Numbered from the stretch's first letter, positions 6,797-14,817 are shown. The stretch: 23,362 nt of DNA from an uncultured Desulfobacterales bacterium (GCA_945787595.1 CALZJV010000017.1:1-23362); one strand, 5' to 3'. Notes: generated from the letters alone by a model not told the origin. Numbers and translations: made by a program.

Positions 6797-7846
6797 CTAA
6801 ATAACCTTCACGAAAGGCTTGCCATCGCCGACCACCTGCCCTACCCTGGCAGCCGCTTCGACGCCGGCGTCCTTCAATGCCGCCTGCAGTTCATCGGCCT
6901 GGGCTGCCGGGAGGGACAATAAAAGTCCGCCGGATGTCTGGGGATCAAACAGCAGCTCTTCTTCCTCCAAAGATCTGCTTTGAACCATTTTCCATAAACC
7001 GTGCGCCAGTTTGCGATTGGCTTTATTGCTGCCGGTGGTCTCGCCCTGCTGATACATCTTAAGCGCATTGGGGTAGAACGGCAGCCGGTTATAGTCCAGC
7101 TCAATCTGCACGCCGCTTCCCTTTGCCATTTCAAGGGCATGCCCCAGAATGCCGAACCCGGTGATATCCGTACAGGCATGAATCTCATAGTTTAATGCCG
7201 TCTCAATTGCTTTTGCGTTGAGAGCCGCCACCAGGGGCAAAATGGCTTCAAGCTCCGGGTATGGAAGTTTGCCGGATCTCCCGGCGTTAAAAAGGACCCC
7301 GGTACCCAAAGGCTTGGTAAGGATGAGGGTATCCCCTGTCCGGCAGCCGCGATTGGTCAGGATGCGATCGGGATGAACACGGCCCGTAACCGCCAGGCCG
7401 AATTTGGGCTCATTGTCGTCCACGGAGTGACCGCCGGCCATGGCTGCTCCGGCTTCTTTAATTTTGTCGCTGCCGCCGCGCAGAATTTCCTTTAATAATC
7501 CCATGTCCAGCTTCTTGGATGGAAACATCACCAGGTTTAAAGCCGTCAATGGTTTTCCCCCCATGGCATAGACATCGGAAAGCGAGTTTGCAGCTGCAAT
7601 CTGCCCGAACCAATAAGCATCATCCACTGGTGGGGTAATGTAATCCACCGTGCTGATAAAGGCGATTTCCGGGGTCAGGCGATAGACGGCTGCATCATCA
7701 CTGGTTTCAAATCCCACTAATAAGTTCTCGTCTCTGACTGTTTCCAGCCCCATTAGTGCTTCCGACAGATCCGTCGGACCGATTTTGGCCGCTCACCCGC
7801 AAGTACGGGACAAGCTCATCAACGTCTTTTTTTTCCTGAAAAACAT
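6797..7846 (-). CDS. selD: Selenide, water dikinase SelD, a selenoprotein (in-frame UGA read as Sec)
   Basis: Makes selenophosphate from selenide and ATP, the selenium donor for Sec-tRNA. Translation from an internal ATG at 7753 would give only 318 residues and lose the active-site loop. Upstream, the same frame runs from ATG 7846 (preceded by AAGGA) through one UGA at 7795-7793. This gives RTCGUAAKIGPTDLSEAL, where U aligns with the catalytic Cys17 of E. coli SelD and the lysine three residues later with Lys20. The full product is 349 residues with Sec18, matching family length. Other family motifs include ETSDDAAVY, AMAGGHSVDDNEPKFGLAVTG, DITGFGILGH and FDPQTSGGLL. A hairpin suited to a bacterial SECIS follows the UGA. 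It faces the divergent acyl-CoA dehydrogenase gene. Confidence 0.93.
7761..7795 (-). promoter_or_regulatory. UGA selenocysteine codon and bacterial SECIS hairpin of selD
   Basis: On the minus strand the UGA (7795-7793) is followed after 14 bases by UCCGAC-GGAUCU-GUCGGA (7778-7761), a perfect six-pair stem with a six-base loop beginning GG. The UGA-to-loop distance is 20 bases. Known bacterial SECIS elements recognised by SelB have an apical loop with an early G at a similar distance. Confidence 0.82.
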
Positions 7847-7999
7847 TGCTTATTCCTTAATGCACATATCCATGACTGGTTGATTGGTCTTTTGCGTGTA
7901 AAGTATGAATATCGCATGAACAAAGCAAATATCAAATCCATAATATCAATACAAGATTATTGAGCGATAGGCTAAATCAATCCAAATGGCTTTTTTTGT

Positions 8000-8029
8000 T
8001 TGACACATAAAACATCAATTCTTTATACT
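8000..8029 (+). promoter_or_regulatory. Sigma70-type promoter for the acyl-CoA dehydrogenase gene
   Basis: TTGACA (8000-8005), an 18-base spacer, and TATACT (8024-8029). The predicted transcript would have a leader of about 100 bases before the start at 8138. This is the best consensus promoter in the window. Confidence 0.65.
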
Positions 8030-8137
8030 CCGGGCCGTTGGAATTCCAATTGATTCTTGCAGATGAAATAAAGACCATATTAATCATAAAATGCAATATA
8101 AGTTCTATTAAGACTCAAAAACGCAGGGAGGAAAACG

Positions 8138-9073
8138 ATGAAATTTGCAATTATTGGTACAGGTATTATGGGACGCGGCTGGATCACTCAATGCTCGATG
8201 ACAGGACACGAAGTTCTCTGTTATGACGGCAACAAGGAAATTTTGGCCGGAACGATTGATGCCAGTGAAAAGCTCACCGGAAAAGTGGCTAAAAAATTTA
8301 AAATTGATGATCCAGATTTCGTATCGAATGCCGTCAAAAAAATAACGACCTATGAGGACAAAGGGAACTTCATCGAAGCCGCCAAAGGCTGTGATGTTTT
8401 TTTAGAGGTTATATTCGAAGATTTGAAGCTCAAATGTACGGTGTTGTCGGATTTTTTACCCCAGTTACCTGAAAATGTGGTGTTCTGGTCGAACACCAGC
8501 AGTCTGGATATTAATCCGATGGCCGAAGCCGGCGGCCGACCGGATCGCTCCATCATTACCCATGGTATGAATCCGGTGCCCATGATGCCCGGTGTCGAGG
8601 TAGTGCCCGGGGCTAAGACCAACGCTGAAACAGTTGAATTTACCCGTCAGGCCCTGCTCGACATGAAAAAGGCGCCCTTTCTGGCACCCAACATCCCTGG
8701 ATTCTGGGTCAATCGACTGCTCGTTCCCCAAATGCTGGATGCCGTTCGTCTTTTGGAACAGGGGAAAATCCGTGTCGAAGATGGTGATATCGGCTTGAAT
8801 ACCAGCCTGGGACATCCCCAGGGAACGTTCAAACTCCACGATTTTGTTACCGCCCCCACCATGCTGCGAGTAGCGCTTCAGATGTACCAGGCATCCAACG
8901 ATCCGCGTATGTATCCCCCTCTGACATTGATGCGAATGGTGAAAAACGGCGAATTCGGAGCCAGCAGCGGGAAAGGCTTTTATGACTGGAGCGACCCCCG
9001 CAATCCCAAGGCCCGGGACTTGTCCCAATACGTCATCGGTTCTGCTGAGGATATGACTGATTCGTTAAAATAA
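8138..9073 (+). CDS. 3-hydroxyacyl-CoA dehydrogenase family protein
   Basis: A 311-residue NAD-dependent dehydrogenase of the 3-hydroxybutyryl-CoA dehydrogenase/carnitine dehydrogenase superfamily. The Rossmann motif IIGTGIMGRGW is at residues 5-15. The conserved Glu of EVIFEDLKLK, the SNTSSLDINPMA stretch with the catalytic Ser/Asn region, and the catalytic His in THGMNPVPMMPGVEVV are visible. The C-terminal domain has PGFWVNRLL and SLGHPQGTFKLHDF. AGGGAGG lies about seven bases before the ATG. It is monocistronic, with its own promoter and terminator. It likely serves fatty or short-chain acid beta-oxidation or butyrate-type metabolism, but the substrate is uncertain because GMNPVP replaces the more common HFFNPVP. 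Confidence 0.88.
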   Translation: MKFAIIGTGIMGRGWITQCSMTGHEVLCYDGNKEILAGTIDASEKLTGKVAKKFKIDDPDFVSNAVKKITTYEDKGNFIEAAKGCDVFLEVIFEDLKLKCTVLSDFLPQLPENVVFWSNTSSLDINPMAEAGGRPDRSIITHGMNPVPMMPGVEVVPGAKTNAETVEFTRQALLDMKKAPFLAPNIPGFWVNRLLVPQMLDAVRLLEQGKIRVEDGDIGLNTSLGHPQGTFKLHDFVTAPTMLRVALQMYQASNDPRMYPPLTLMRMVKNGEFGASSGKGFYDWSDPRNPKARDLSQYVIGSAEDMTDSLK

Positions 9074-9086
9074 TTGCCAGTCCCAT

Positions 9087-9116
9087 AGCCCCGGATTCCC
9101 CCGGGGCTTAATCTTT
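9087..9116 (+). terminator. Rho-independent terminator after the acyl-CoA dehydrogenase gene
   Basis: AGCCCCGG (9087-9094) and CCGGGGCT (9101-9108) form a perfect eight-pair stem with a six-base loop, followed by TAATCTTT. The T-tract is interrupted, so some readthrough is likely. It lies 14 bases after the stop. Confidence 0.75.
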
Positions 9117-9178
9117 CCAATAACATATCGGTTTGCGTATTTTCTTAAGCCTCTTTGGCAACCTCGCTGAGGAGTAAT

Positions 9179-10750
9179 TTATTGATATCCTCTTTTTGCT
9201 TTTATTCTCTGAAAATCATGATAGAGCGCATTCCAGAGCTGTTTTTTGAAGGCTCGGATTTCGACAAGCAATTCCGGCGGCATGCTAAAAAATTTTCGCT
9301 GCAGATTAAAGCCTAACTTTAGGGTACCGTTGGCGAGAACCTCAGCGTCGGTATGGAACAAAAAGCTCTGCTTCGATGCCTGCTCCGGAAAACTGTAAAT
9401 CCTTATCATGGATCCAATTCCACCATTACCCATTGCCAGAGTTTGAAAAAATCTGTTCATAATTTCCTGAACGTTCGATGGTATCAGTAAATCAACCATC
9501 CAAACTGGGATAACGCCATACACGCTCCCGCTGGCTTCGATTTTCTGTGGTGCCTGAACCAGCCGAGCCTCGAGATGGGGCCCAGCGTCACTGTGTCGAT
9601 AGTCCATGACGACCGGTAGTGTATCGATTTTGAGTTGCATCCCCACGATATTCAAATGAATATCACAATCAATCGTGAATTGAGTGGTACCCGCACCGGT
9701 CAGACTGAATCCATTGTTTGTTTTCAATTTCCCGTTGTCGTGCATCGGCATAAACCGATCGCTCTGTATCCGGAATTGCATGGTGAATAAATTATTTGTC
9801 GAGTCTAATTTCACCATGCCCATCAATTGGTTCTGTTTATCGAAAATGCGTGCCTTAAATTTAACAATTTCCCGCCAATTTTTTACTAACTTACCTATCT
9901 CAGGATAGTGCATTGAGAAGGCTTCAGGATTTAATCGAACCCTTATGTTAAACGCCAAGGAATCTCCCGCGTTTTTATTATTTGAAGAGAAAATATTTTC
10001 GATATCGCAAAAATGCGAGGTGATCCGAAAAAAATCGGGAAGGTCGTTTGAAATTCCGTTTAGTATTTTTACGCTCTGTCTGTCGAGAACGTTCCCTTCA
10101 ATGATGTCCGTTGGAAGATTTGCTGCTCCGGCAGCGTAGGCCCAAGTGGCTGTCAATATTCCATTGATAACTCGCATGACATTAGCGGCAGGAATGTCAG
10201 CGAGATACAGTCGTGCTTCGGTGAGAAATTTGAAGATATCCTTGCGGACGGGTCTGATGAATATACCGAGACCAATGTCACCGAAGTGATTCTGGATTCC
10301 GGCTATTACTGTATAGTCATTGGTGGAATAATTTAGCCATTCTTGAATATTGGGATCAACCATATTTAACCGATAGGCATTGAAATCAGATTGACCGCGT
10401 ACACCGATGGCTCGCCACAGGCCGTCTGCATCCGAATAAGGCAGATAATCATATACATTCGCTACATCCAGCGAAGTTATGCGGGAATCCAGGTCTCGTA
10501 TTTTTATGAGCAGGTCCTGGTCCGCTGTCAGGTTGTGGGAGATCAGTTCCCTAAACCGACGGATGCCCTCGATCCTCTGGCAAGCATGAGCATAGTTTAC
10601 CCTCTGTCTTATCGGCTCATAACCCAATTCGAAAATGGCATCCCAGTAACTCTGAGCAGAGAGATTACAAATTGGTGTGAGCGATGCAATGACGAATAAA
10701 AGAAGAAATGTTAATTTTGACCTGTCGGCAAACGTTCTTCCCAGGGTCAT
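9179..10750 (-). CDS. Secreted protein of unknown function, 523 residues
   Basis: I do not recognise a family. The N-terminus is a clear signal peptide: basic RTFADRSK, a hydrophobic core LTFLLLFVIASL, and a probable cleavage after NLSA near residue 33. There is no lipobox cysteine, so the product is likely periplasmic or outer-membrane associated. The mature part starts with an alpha-helical region (about 35-110). The C-terminal half is rich in alternating hydrophobic residues, fitting beta-strands (about 270-430), for example FTIDCDIHLNIVGMQL, and ends in a basic helix (QRIKAKRGYQ). A GAAN/GAGTT pattern is seen but no catalytic motif. The ribosome site before ATG 10750 is poor. It stands alone, converging on the terminator of the previous gene. 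Confidence 0.8.
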   Translation of the reverse strand: MTLGRTFADRSKLTFLLLFVIASLTPICNLSAQSYWDAIFELGYEPIRQRVNYAHACQRIEGIRRFRELISHNLTADQDLLIKIRDLDSRITSLDVANVYDYLPYSDADGLWRAIGVRGQSDFNAYRLNMVDPNIQEWLNYSTNDYTVIAGIQNHFGDIGLGIFIRPVRKDIFKFLTEARLYLADIPAANVMRVINGILTATWAYAAGAANLPTDIIEGNVLDRQSVKILNGISNDLPDFFRITSHFCDIENIFSSNNKNAGDSLAFNIRVRLNPEAFSMHYPEIGKLVKNWREIVKFKARIFDKQNQLMGMVKLDSTNNLFTMQFRIQSDRFMPMHDNGKLKTNNGFSLTGAGTTQFTIDCDIHLNIVGMQLKIDTLPVVMDYRHSDAGPHLEARLVQAPQKIEASGSVYGVIPVWMVDLLIPSNVQEIMNRFFQTLAMGNGGIGSMIRIYSFPEQASKQSFLFHTDAEVLANGTLKLGFNLQRKFFSMPPELLVEIRAFKKQLWNALYHDFQRIKAKRGYQ

Positions 10751-11133
10751 AGGTTACGGGTCCGAATACTGTAGGAATACTATCGATTTAAATTGAAAAG
10801 ACAGAGCGAAGCGATACAACAAATCTTTCCGCCGGCGGATCAATATTTAATTCCGGCTTGTCCGGTTTGGGTTAAAATAAGCCAATTTGGTTTCAAAGAC
10901 AATCTTAATTTGTTGGAGGGAAATATTTGATAAGGATGATGATAACTCAGACAACACGAATATCGATTTACGAATGACGAGGTGTTGATCGAAAAAAGAC
11001 TTCAGCCCTGAGGAATTTCATAAGAGGTTCCGGGGGTTGGGGTCGTGGGGGCGAACGAAATAAAGGTACTCCCTCCGGGACAAAAATCTGTCAGGGTAAG
11101 TAGTCTAAACCGGCATTTGCGGATATTTAGCAA
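10751..11133. other. Intergenic stretch without a gene
   Basis: No protein-like frame or RNA gene recognised. It holds a 12-bp palindrome TCCGCCGGCGGA (10828-10839) and a short motif AAACCGGACAAGCCGGAATT (reverse strand, 10849-10868), variants of which recur near 6763 and 20422. No promoter or terminator is convincing. Confidence 0.5.
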
Positions 11134-11856
11134 CTACCAGTTCCATTTGTCGTACAATCTCTCGATCTCTCCGGTTTTGACGAGGTAAGGAAAACGAAAA
11201 TCGAATATTTTTTTGAGCTTTTTGCCTTTATTGTTATTTGCAAAGACAAGGTAACGTTCGAGTTCCAGCACTGTTTCGACTGTGTAACGAGAGACATCAA
11301 TGATGCCTTTGTTTAATACCGATTCCAAATCGTTGCGGGTATCCATAAAAAAATCAATCTGATCGCGATCCAGCCGGCGCAATATGGCCTCTCTCGTATA
11401 GAATTCTTTCTTATTCACCGGTACTTCCAGATAATTATCATAGGCGTAGCTTTTCATCCATGCGACTTTTCTATTTTTAAGTGTTTGTTGGCCATCCCAC
11501 TGACTGAATTTATCTTTTTTAAACAATACCAAAACATAATCTTTAACAAAAGGATATCTCGAAAACACTGCTCCTCGAATCGTATCCGGGTAAATCCCCA
11601 CAGCGGCATCTGCCTTGTGCTGTTTCACCAGGCTGACCGACCCGTTATAGGATTGGATAATAATTTTGGTTTTGATTCCCACGGATCCATAGACGGCACG
11701 GAAAATATCCAAGTACAAGCCGGTGCCGTCCCGGTTGGTTGCATTGGACCTCTCTTCGCTGGCAAATATGATTTCTGCGGGAATATTTCCGGCCAGGGCA
11801 GGAAAGCATATCGGAAAGATAAGAAGAAATAAGGCAAGAATAAGATATTTTTTCAT
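11134..11856 (-). CDS. Periplasmic solute-binding protein (SBP family 3-like)
   Basis: A 240-residue exported protein with a classic signal peptide (MKKYLILALFLLIFPICF, cleavage after ALA at about 22). The mature part has the type II periplasmic binding fold pattern of polar-amino-acid binding proteins: GLYLDIFRAVYGSVGIKTKI near the N-terminus, ADAAVGIYPDTIRGAVFSRYPF as the first-domain strand, a hinge around VAWMKSYAYDNYL, and a C-terminal YLVKTGEIERLYDKW. There are no ABC permease or ATPase genes nearby, so it may be an orphan sensor or binding component rather than an importer subunit. GGGAATTGG lies upstream of the ATG. Ligand unknown. Confidence 0.82.
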   Translation of the reverse strand: MKKYLILALFLLIFPICFPALAGNIPAEIIFASEERSNATNRDGTGLYLDIFRAVYGSVGIKTKIIIQSYNGSVSLVKQHKADAAVGIYPDTIRGAVFSRYPFVKDYVLVLFKKDKFSQWDGQQTLKNRKVAWMKSYAYDNYLEVPVNKKEFYTREAILRRLDRDQIDFFMDTRNDLESVLNKGIIDVSRYTVETVLELERYLVFANNNKGKKLKKIFDFRFPYLVKTGEIERLYDKWNW

Positions 11857-12054
11857 TTTCCAATTCCCTGATCCAGATCAAAGACGATATGGCTTCTGCC
11901 GGACAGATCTGTAACCTATGGTTCTATTTTGGATCTGTTACTTAACGGAACCATATAAAAAGATTGATGAATTTGACGGAAAGTGCTTTCATGGTTGCGC
12001 TTTTTATTGTCATCGGTAATAAATTCAAAATCTTTAACATCGACTAAACATACT

Positions 12055-12243
12055 ATGAATAAAGATATTAACTCACTGAAAATACGGTTGAAGGAACTGG
12101 ATCGTGAAATCCAAATGGTTGAAAAACAGCTACCTGCGCATTCGGTAAAGCCACCCATTATGACGCAACTCTTCGAACTTGAAGATGAACGGGATGCCAT
12201 TTTCAAAGAACTTGAGAGATTAAAACGCCCAGATGCAGGGTAA
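12055..12243 (+). CDS. Small coiled-coil protein, 62 residues
   Basis: MNKDINSLKIRLKELDREIQ starts a highly charged heptad-patterned helix, followed by a PAHSVKPPI turn and a second helix (MTQLFELEDERDAIFKELER), predicting an antiparallel helical hairpin. An in-frame upstream extension to 11983 is less protein-like and lacks a ribosome site, so ATG 12055 is preferred, though its own ribosome site is weak. No enzymatic motif. It may act as an adaptor or assembly factor, but this is not shown. It precedes the Cys/His-rich gene on the same strand by about 140 bases. Confidence 0.6.
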   Translation: MNKDINSLKIRLKELDREIQMVEKQLPAHSVKPPIMTQLFELEDERDAIFKELERLKRPDAG

Positions 12244-12384
12244 TATGTGACGTTTCGGAAATTCTATAATGAACTGAAACCACCCATTTGGATCTTCCGG
12301 GTCCTTGACTCGAATGCATACCGGCAGGGAATATACTACCAAAGACTCAGCTTGGTGATTATTAAAGTTACGGGAGGGATTTAA

Positions 12385-12627
12385 TTGGGATTCTGCGTGA
12401 ATCACCCCGAGAGGGAAACCAGTTTCGGATGCATGAAACACAACATCTATATGTGCCAAGAATGCCTTGACTGCCGCGATCCGGAAATTTACTGTAAATT
12501 TCGATCTTCATGCCCTATCCATTTCTTGACCAAAAGAAAGGGCAATCTGGACGGAGATAGCGATCTAAACGCATACAACGTTGCCAACCGTATTGAGAAA
12601 AACTTTGTTTGGAAATTCGTTGGATAG
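12385..12627 (+). CDS. Small B-box-like Cys/His zinc-binding protein, 80 residues, TTG start
   Basis: The start is TTG at 12385, supported by CGGGAGGGAT seven bases upstream; no ATG or GTG is suitably placed. The ordered ligands Cys4-x2-His7, Cys16-x2-His19, Cys24-x2-Cys27, Cys30, Cys37 and Cys43-x2-His46 resemble a B-box/treble-clef zinc site, and the segment ECLDCRDPEIYCKFR is very compact. The tail (residues 50-80) is low in cysteines and overlaps the 3' end of the opposing metallo-beta-lactamase gene by 63 bases. Function unknown; an electron-transfer or protein-interaction role is possible. Confidence 0.72.
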   Translation: MGFCVNHPERETSFGCMKHNIYMCQECLDCRDPEIYCKFRSSCPIHFLTKRKGNLDGDSDLNAYNVANRIEKNFVWKFVG

Positions 12628-13398
12628 TGCCAGAAACGCATGGGTTCCGGTACAGTGCCCTACCCCGATCTTCTCCAATCCAAACCCGCGTAGGTGATCC
12701 ATTATTTTGCTTAATTTCGAGTCAGACGCCTTTCCCAGGTGCAGGCCTCCCAGTATGGCATTGATCTTCTTTTTACCGGTTAGCCTGACAACATGGTTTA
12801 AGGTGTTGATCACCCCCCGGTGGCTGCAACCCAGCAAAACCGTCAATCCTTTGTCCGTATCCAGGATTACCGCCTGGTCGTCGGTAAGAGGGTCCGCAAC
12901 AACTTCGTAGTTTTTTTTAATGTGAAAAACGGATTCCAGCCCTTCAAAATCATTTTCCAGCGGTATTTCTCCGGTTGTCATGATACCGGGAGATATTTGT
13001 GCGGGGTTTCTATCAAGTTTTATTTCTATGCCCTCTTTTTCAAGAAAATTCTTTTCAACCGGTATCCCGATATATTTAAAATTATCATCAGCACCTTTTA
13101 CCTTGTGGCCAAATACATCGGGATGGGCATAGAGCGTAAAATCCCGGTTGCACTCCACTAGGCTTTTCAGTCCACCGGTATGGTCGTAATGCCCATGGCT
13201 TAAAATTACCGTATCGATAAGGCTGAGATCAATCCCCAGCACCTGGGCATTGTTGGAAATAGCAAGATTCTGACCGGTGTCGAACAGGATCTTATTGCTT
13301 TCCGTTTCAATGTAAAACGAAAGACCGTGCTCCCCGATCAGTTTTTTGCCACCTTGAGCGACTGAATTTTCAACAAGGGTAGTAATTTTTGATTTCAT
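12565..13398 (-). CDS. Metallo-beta-lactamase fold hydrolase, COG1237 type
   Basis: A 277-residue metal-dependent hydrolase. The metal motif SHGHYDHTGG gives His68, His70, Asp72 and His73. Further ligands lie in GCSHRGVINT, GGLHLG and GHCTGTHA. The overall pattern matches the COG1237 group, which includes enzymes annotated for methanopterin-precursor phosphate chemistry; the real substrate is uncertain. The ATG at 13398 is preferred because the 53 in-frame codons upstream are reverse-frame sequence overlapping the end of the mrp gene. It is the third gene of a minus-strand operon (61 bases after mrp), linking it to the Fe-S/metal-cofactor theme. Its C-terminus FLNTVGN is typical, so the antisense overlap with the Cys/His gene appears genuine. 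Confidence 0.87.
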   Translation of the reverse strand: MKSKITTLVENSVAQGGKKLIGEHGLSFYIETESNKILFDTGQNLAISNNAQVLGIDLSLIDTVILSHGHYDHTGGLKSLVECNRDFTLYAHPDVFGHKVKGADDNFKYIGIPVEKNFLEKEGIEIKLDRNPAQISPGIMTTGEIPLENDFEGLESVFHIKKNYEVVADPLTDDQAVILDTDKGLTVLLGCSHRGVINTLNHVVRLTGKKKINAILGGLHLGKASDSKLSKIMDHLRGFGLEKIGVGHCTGTHAFLALSNEFPNKVFLNTVGNVVCV

Positions 13399-13459
13399 AT
13401 TTCTTTTTTGCACCTTCGTATCTGTGGTTGAACTTTTTCCGAATGGCGAATAACCAGTC

Positions 13460-14296
13460 TTACACCAGCTTGGACATCGTTTCCGCGACATCGGTAAATG
13501 CTTTGGTGACAGCCGAATCACTGTGGGATTCCTGATAGCAGACGCCTGAATCACCACAGGCTACCATTTTGGGATCAAATGGAATTCTTCCCAAAAAACG
13601 AACCCCCATTTGATTGGCCGTTTTTTCTCCGCCGCCGCTACCGAAGAGCTCTATCATTTCGCCGCAGTGCGGACAGGAAAAACCGCTCATGTTTTCAATC
13701 AATCCAAAAATTTCCATTTTAACGGTTTTGCAGAAATTAATTGATTTTCTGACATCTGCCAAAGCAACTTCCTGAGGTGTAGTGACAATGATGGCCTTGG
13801 CATCGGAGATGGTCTGTGCAACCGTCAACGGTTCATCTCCCGTACCCGGCGGCGCATCGATAATGAGAAAATCAAGATCCCCCCAGTCGATATCACCAAT
13901 AAACTGCTTGATGGCTGAAAATTTTAACGGTCCTCGCCAGATAATCGCATCGTCTTTATTGGGTGTGAAGGATTCGATTGAAATGGCTTTTAAATTTTCC
14001 GAGTAGCTGATCGGGTTGAGTTTATTAAGTTCATTTACCTGCGGTGTGCCTTCCAGGCCCAGCATTCGGGGAACATCCGGACCGTGGAGATCGACATCCA
14101 TGATCCCTATATTAAACCCTTTGTCCGCCAGTGCAATGGAAAGGTTGACGGATGTGCTGGTTTTGCCAACCCCTCCTTTACCGCTCATAACAAGGATCTT
14201 GTTCTTGATTTTTACCAAAGACTGATTCACTGCCTTATCTTGTTCGGCCTGCATCTGCTGCGGGTTTTTTGGCATATTATTTTTAATTTCAGCCAT
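13460..14296 (-). CDS. mrp: Mrp/NBP35-type Fe-S cluster carrier ATPase
   Basis: A 278-residue deviant Walker ATPase that binds and transfers [4Fe-4S] clusters to apoproteins. The P-loop is GKGGVGKT (39-46). Switch regions MDVDLHGPDVPRMLG and IIDAPPGTGDE are intact, and the cluster-binding CxxC is Cys208-Pro-His-Cys211 within GFSCPHCGEMIELFGSGGGE. The N-terminal about 30 residues are polar and lack the MIP18-like domain, as in the short Mrp forms. AAAGGAG precedes the ATG by eight bases. It follows the DUF134 gene by 26 bases, an arrangement common in anaerobes where the partners handle iron-sulfur or iron-molybdenum type cofactors. Confidence 0.93.
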   Translation of the reverse strand: MAEIKNNMPKNPQQMQAEQDKAVNQSLVKIKNKILVMSGKGGVGKTSTSVNLSIALADKGFNIGIMDVDLHGPDVPRMLGLEGTPQVNELNKLNPISYSENLKAISIESFTPNKDDAIIWRGPLKFSAIKQFIGDIDWGDLDFLIIDAPPGTGDEPLTVAQTISDAKAIIVTTPQEVALADVRKSINFCKTVKMEIFGLIENMSGFSCPHCGEMIELFGSGGGEKTANQMGVRFLGRIPFDPKMVACGDSGVCYQESHSDSAVTKAFTDVAETMSKLV

Positions 14297-14322
14297 TTAT
14301 TTTACTCCTTTAATATTTTAGG

Positions 14323-14754
14323 TTATTTTTTTTGGCTAGGTTTTTTCCCAAGGCGGTAAAATTCATTTTCTTTGCATGAAGGACAGCATTTGGGTCTGCC
14401 GCTGCCGAAAGGCTCTTCCCACTCAAGGTTGCAATTAATACAGTGAAACAATCGTACCTTGCTGACAATCCGGTAGTTGCCGCCTTCAACATTGATGGCC
14501 TTGCCGTTAATCAGTGCATCGGCAACCGCATTTCGGGCCCGTTGAATGATTCGGCCGAAGGTTGCACGGGAAACGCCCATGCGGCGACCAGCATCCTCAT
14601 GGGACATCCCCAACAGATCTGACAATCGAATGGCTTCACGCTGATCAACGGTCAGGCATACTTCCTCTAAATCAATCATGGGAATGCCTCGGGGTTTGAA
14701 GTAGCTGATTTCAGGGTTAAAAGCTACCATACGGTCTTTTTGTGGTCTTACCAT
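14323..14754 (-). CDS. DUF134 family helix-turn-helix protein with C-terminal zinc ribbon
   Basis: A 143-residue likely DNA-binding regulator. The N-terminus MVRPQKDRMV matches the DUF134 family 'GRPxKxRxV' start. Residues 33-75 (CLTVDQREAIRLSDLLGMS, then EDAGRRMGVSRATFGRIIQR) form a sigma-region-4-like helix-turn-helix. Residues 104-128 give a zinc ribbon with Cys105-x2-Cys108 and Cys124-x2-Cys127 (plus Cys123). AAAGGAG lies six bases before the ATG. It is the first gene of the operon with mrp and the metallo-beta-lactamase, so it probably senses metal or redox state and controls this operon. The inverted repeat in its own leader supports autoregulation; this is inference. Confidence 0.87.
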   Translation of the reverse strand: MVRPQKDRMVAFNPEISYFKPRGIPMIDLEEVCLTVDQREAIRLSDLLGMSHEDAGRRMGVSRATFGRIIQRARNAVADALINGKAINVEGGNYRIVSKVRLFHCINCNLEWEEPFGSGRPKCCPSCKENEFYRLGKKPSQKK

Positions 14755-14767
14755 GACGGCTCCTTTA

Positions 14768-14781
14768 TGAGAATTATCTCA
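14768..14781. promoter_or_regulatory. Inverted repeat, possible operator of the DUF134 operon
   Basis: TGAGA-ATTA-TCTCA is a perfect five-pair inverted repeat with a four-base centre. It lies just downstream of the predicted -10 and upstream of the ribosome site, where a repressor would block transcription. Confidence 0.45.
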
Positions 14782-14788
14782 AAACAGA

Positions 14789-14817
14789 AATCTAAATATT
14801 ACGCAGTTCGTTGTCAA
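14789..14817 (-). promoter_or_regulatory. Promoter of the DUF134-mrp-MBL operon
   Basis: On the minus strand a perfect TTGACA (14817-14812), a 17-base spacer, and TAGATT (14794-14789). The predicted transcription start is at about 14782, giving a short leader of about 27 bases. Confidence 0.55.

Noticed and set aside
7753..7846. Frameshift or nonsense mutation making selD a pseudogene
   Set aside because: The only interruption is a UGA exactly at the catalytic position where Sec occurs in known SelD proteins, with a hairpin downstream; all other codons are intact.
8465..9028. 187-codon minus-strand frame inside the acyl-CoA dehydrogenase gene
   Set aside because: Antisense shadow; it has no ribosome site and no recognisable motif.
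13399..13557. 53-codon N-terminal extension of the metallo-beta-lactamase
   Set aside because: It overlaps the end of mrp in another frame, and homologous architecture begins at MKSKITTLVE.
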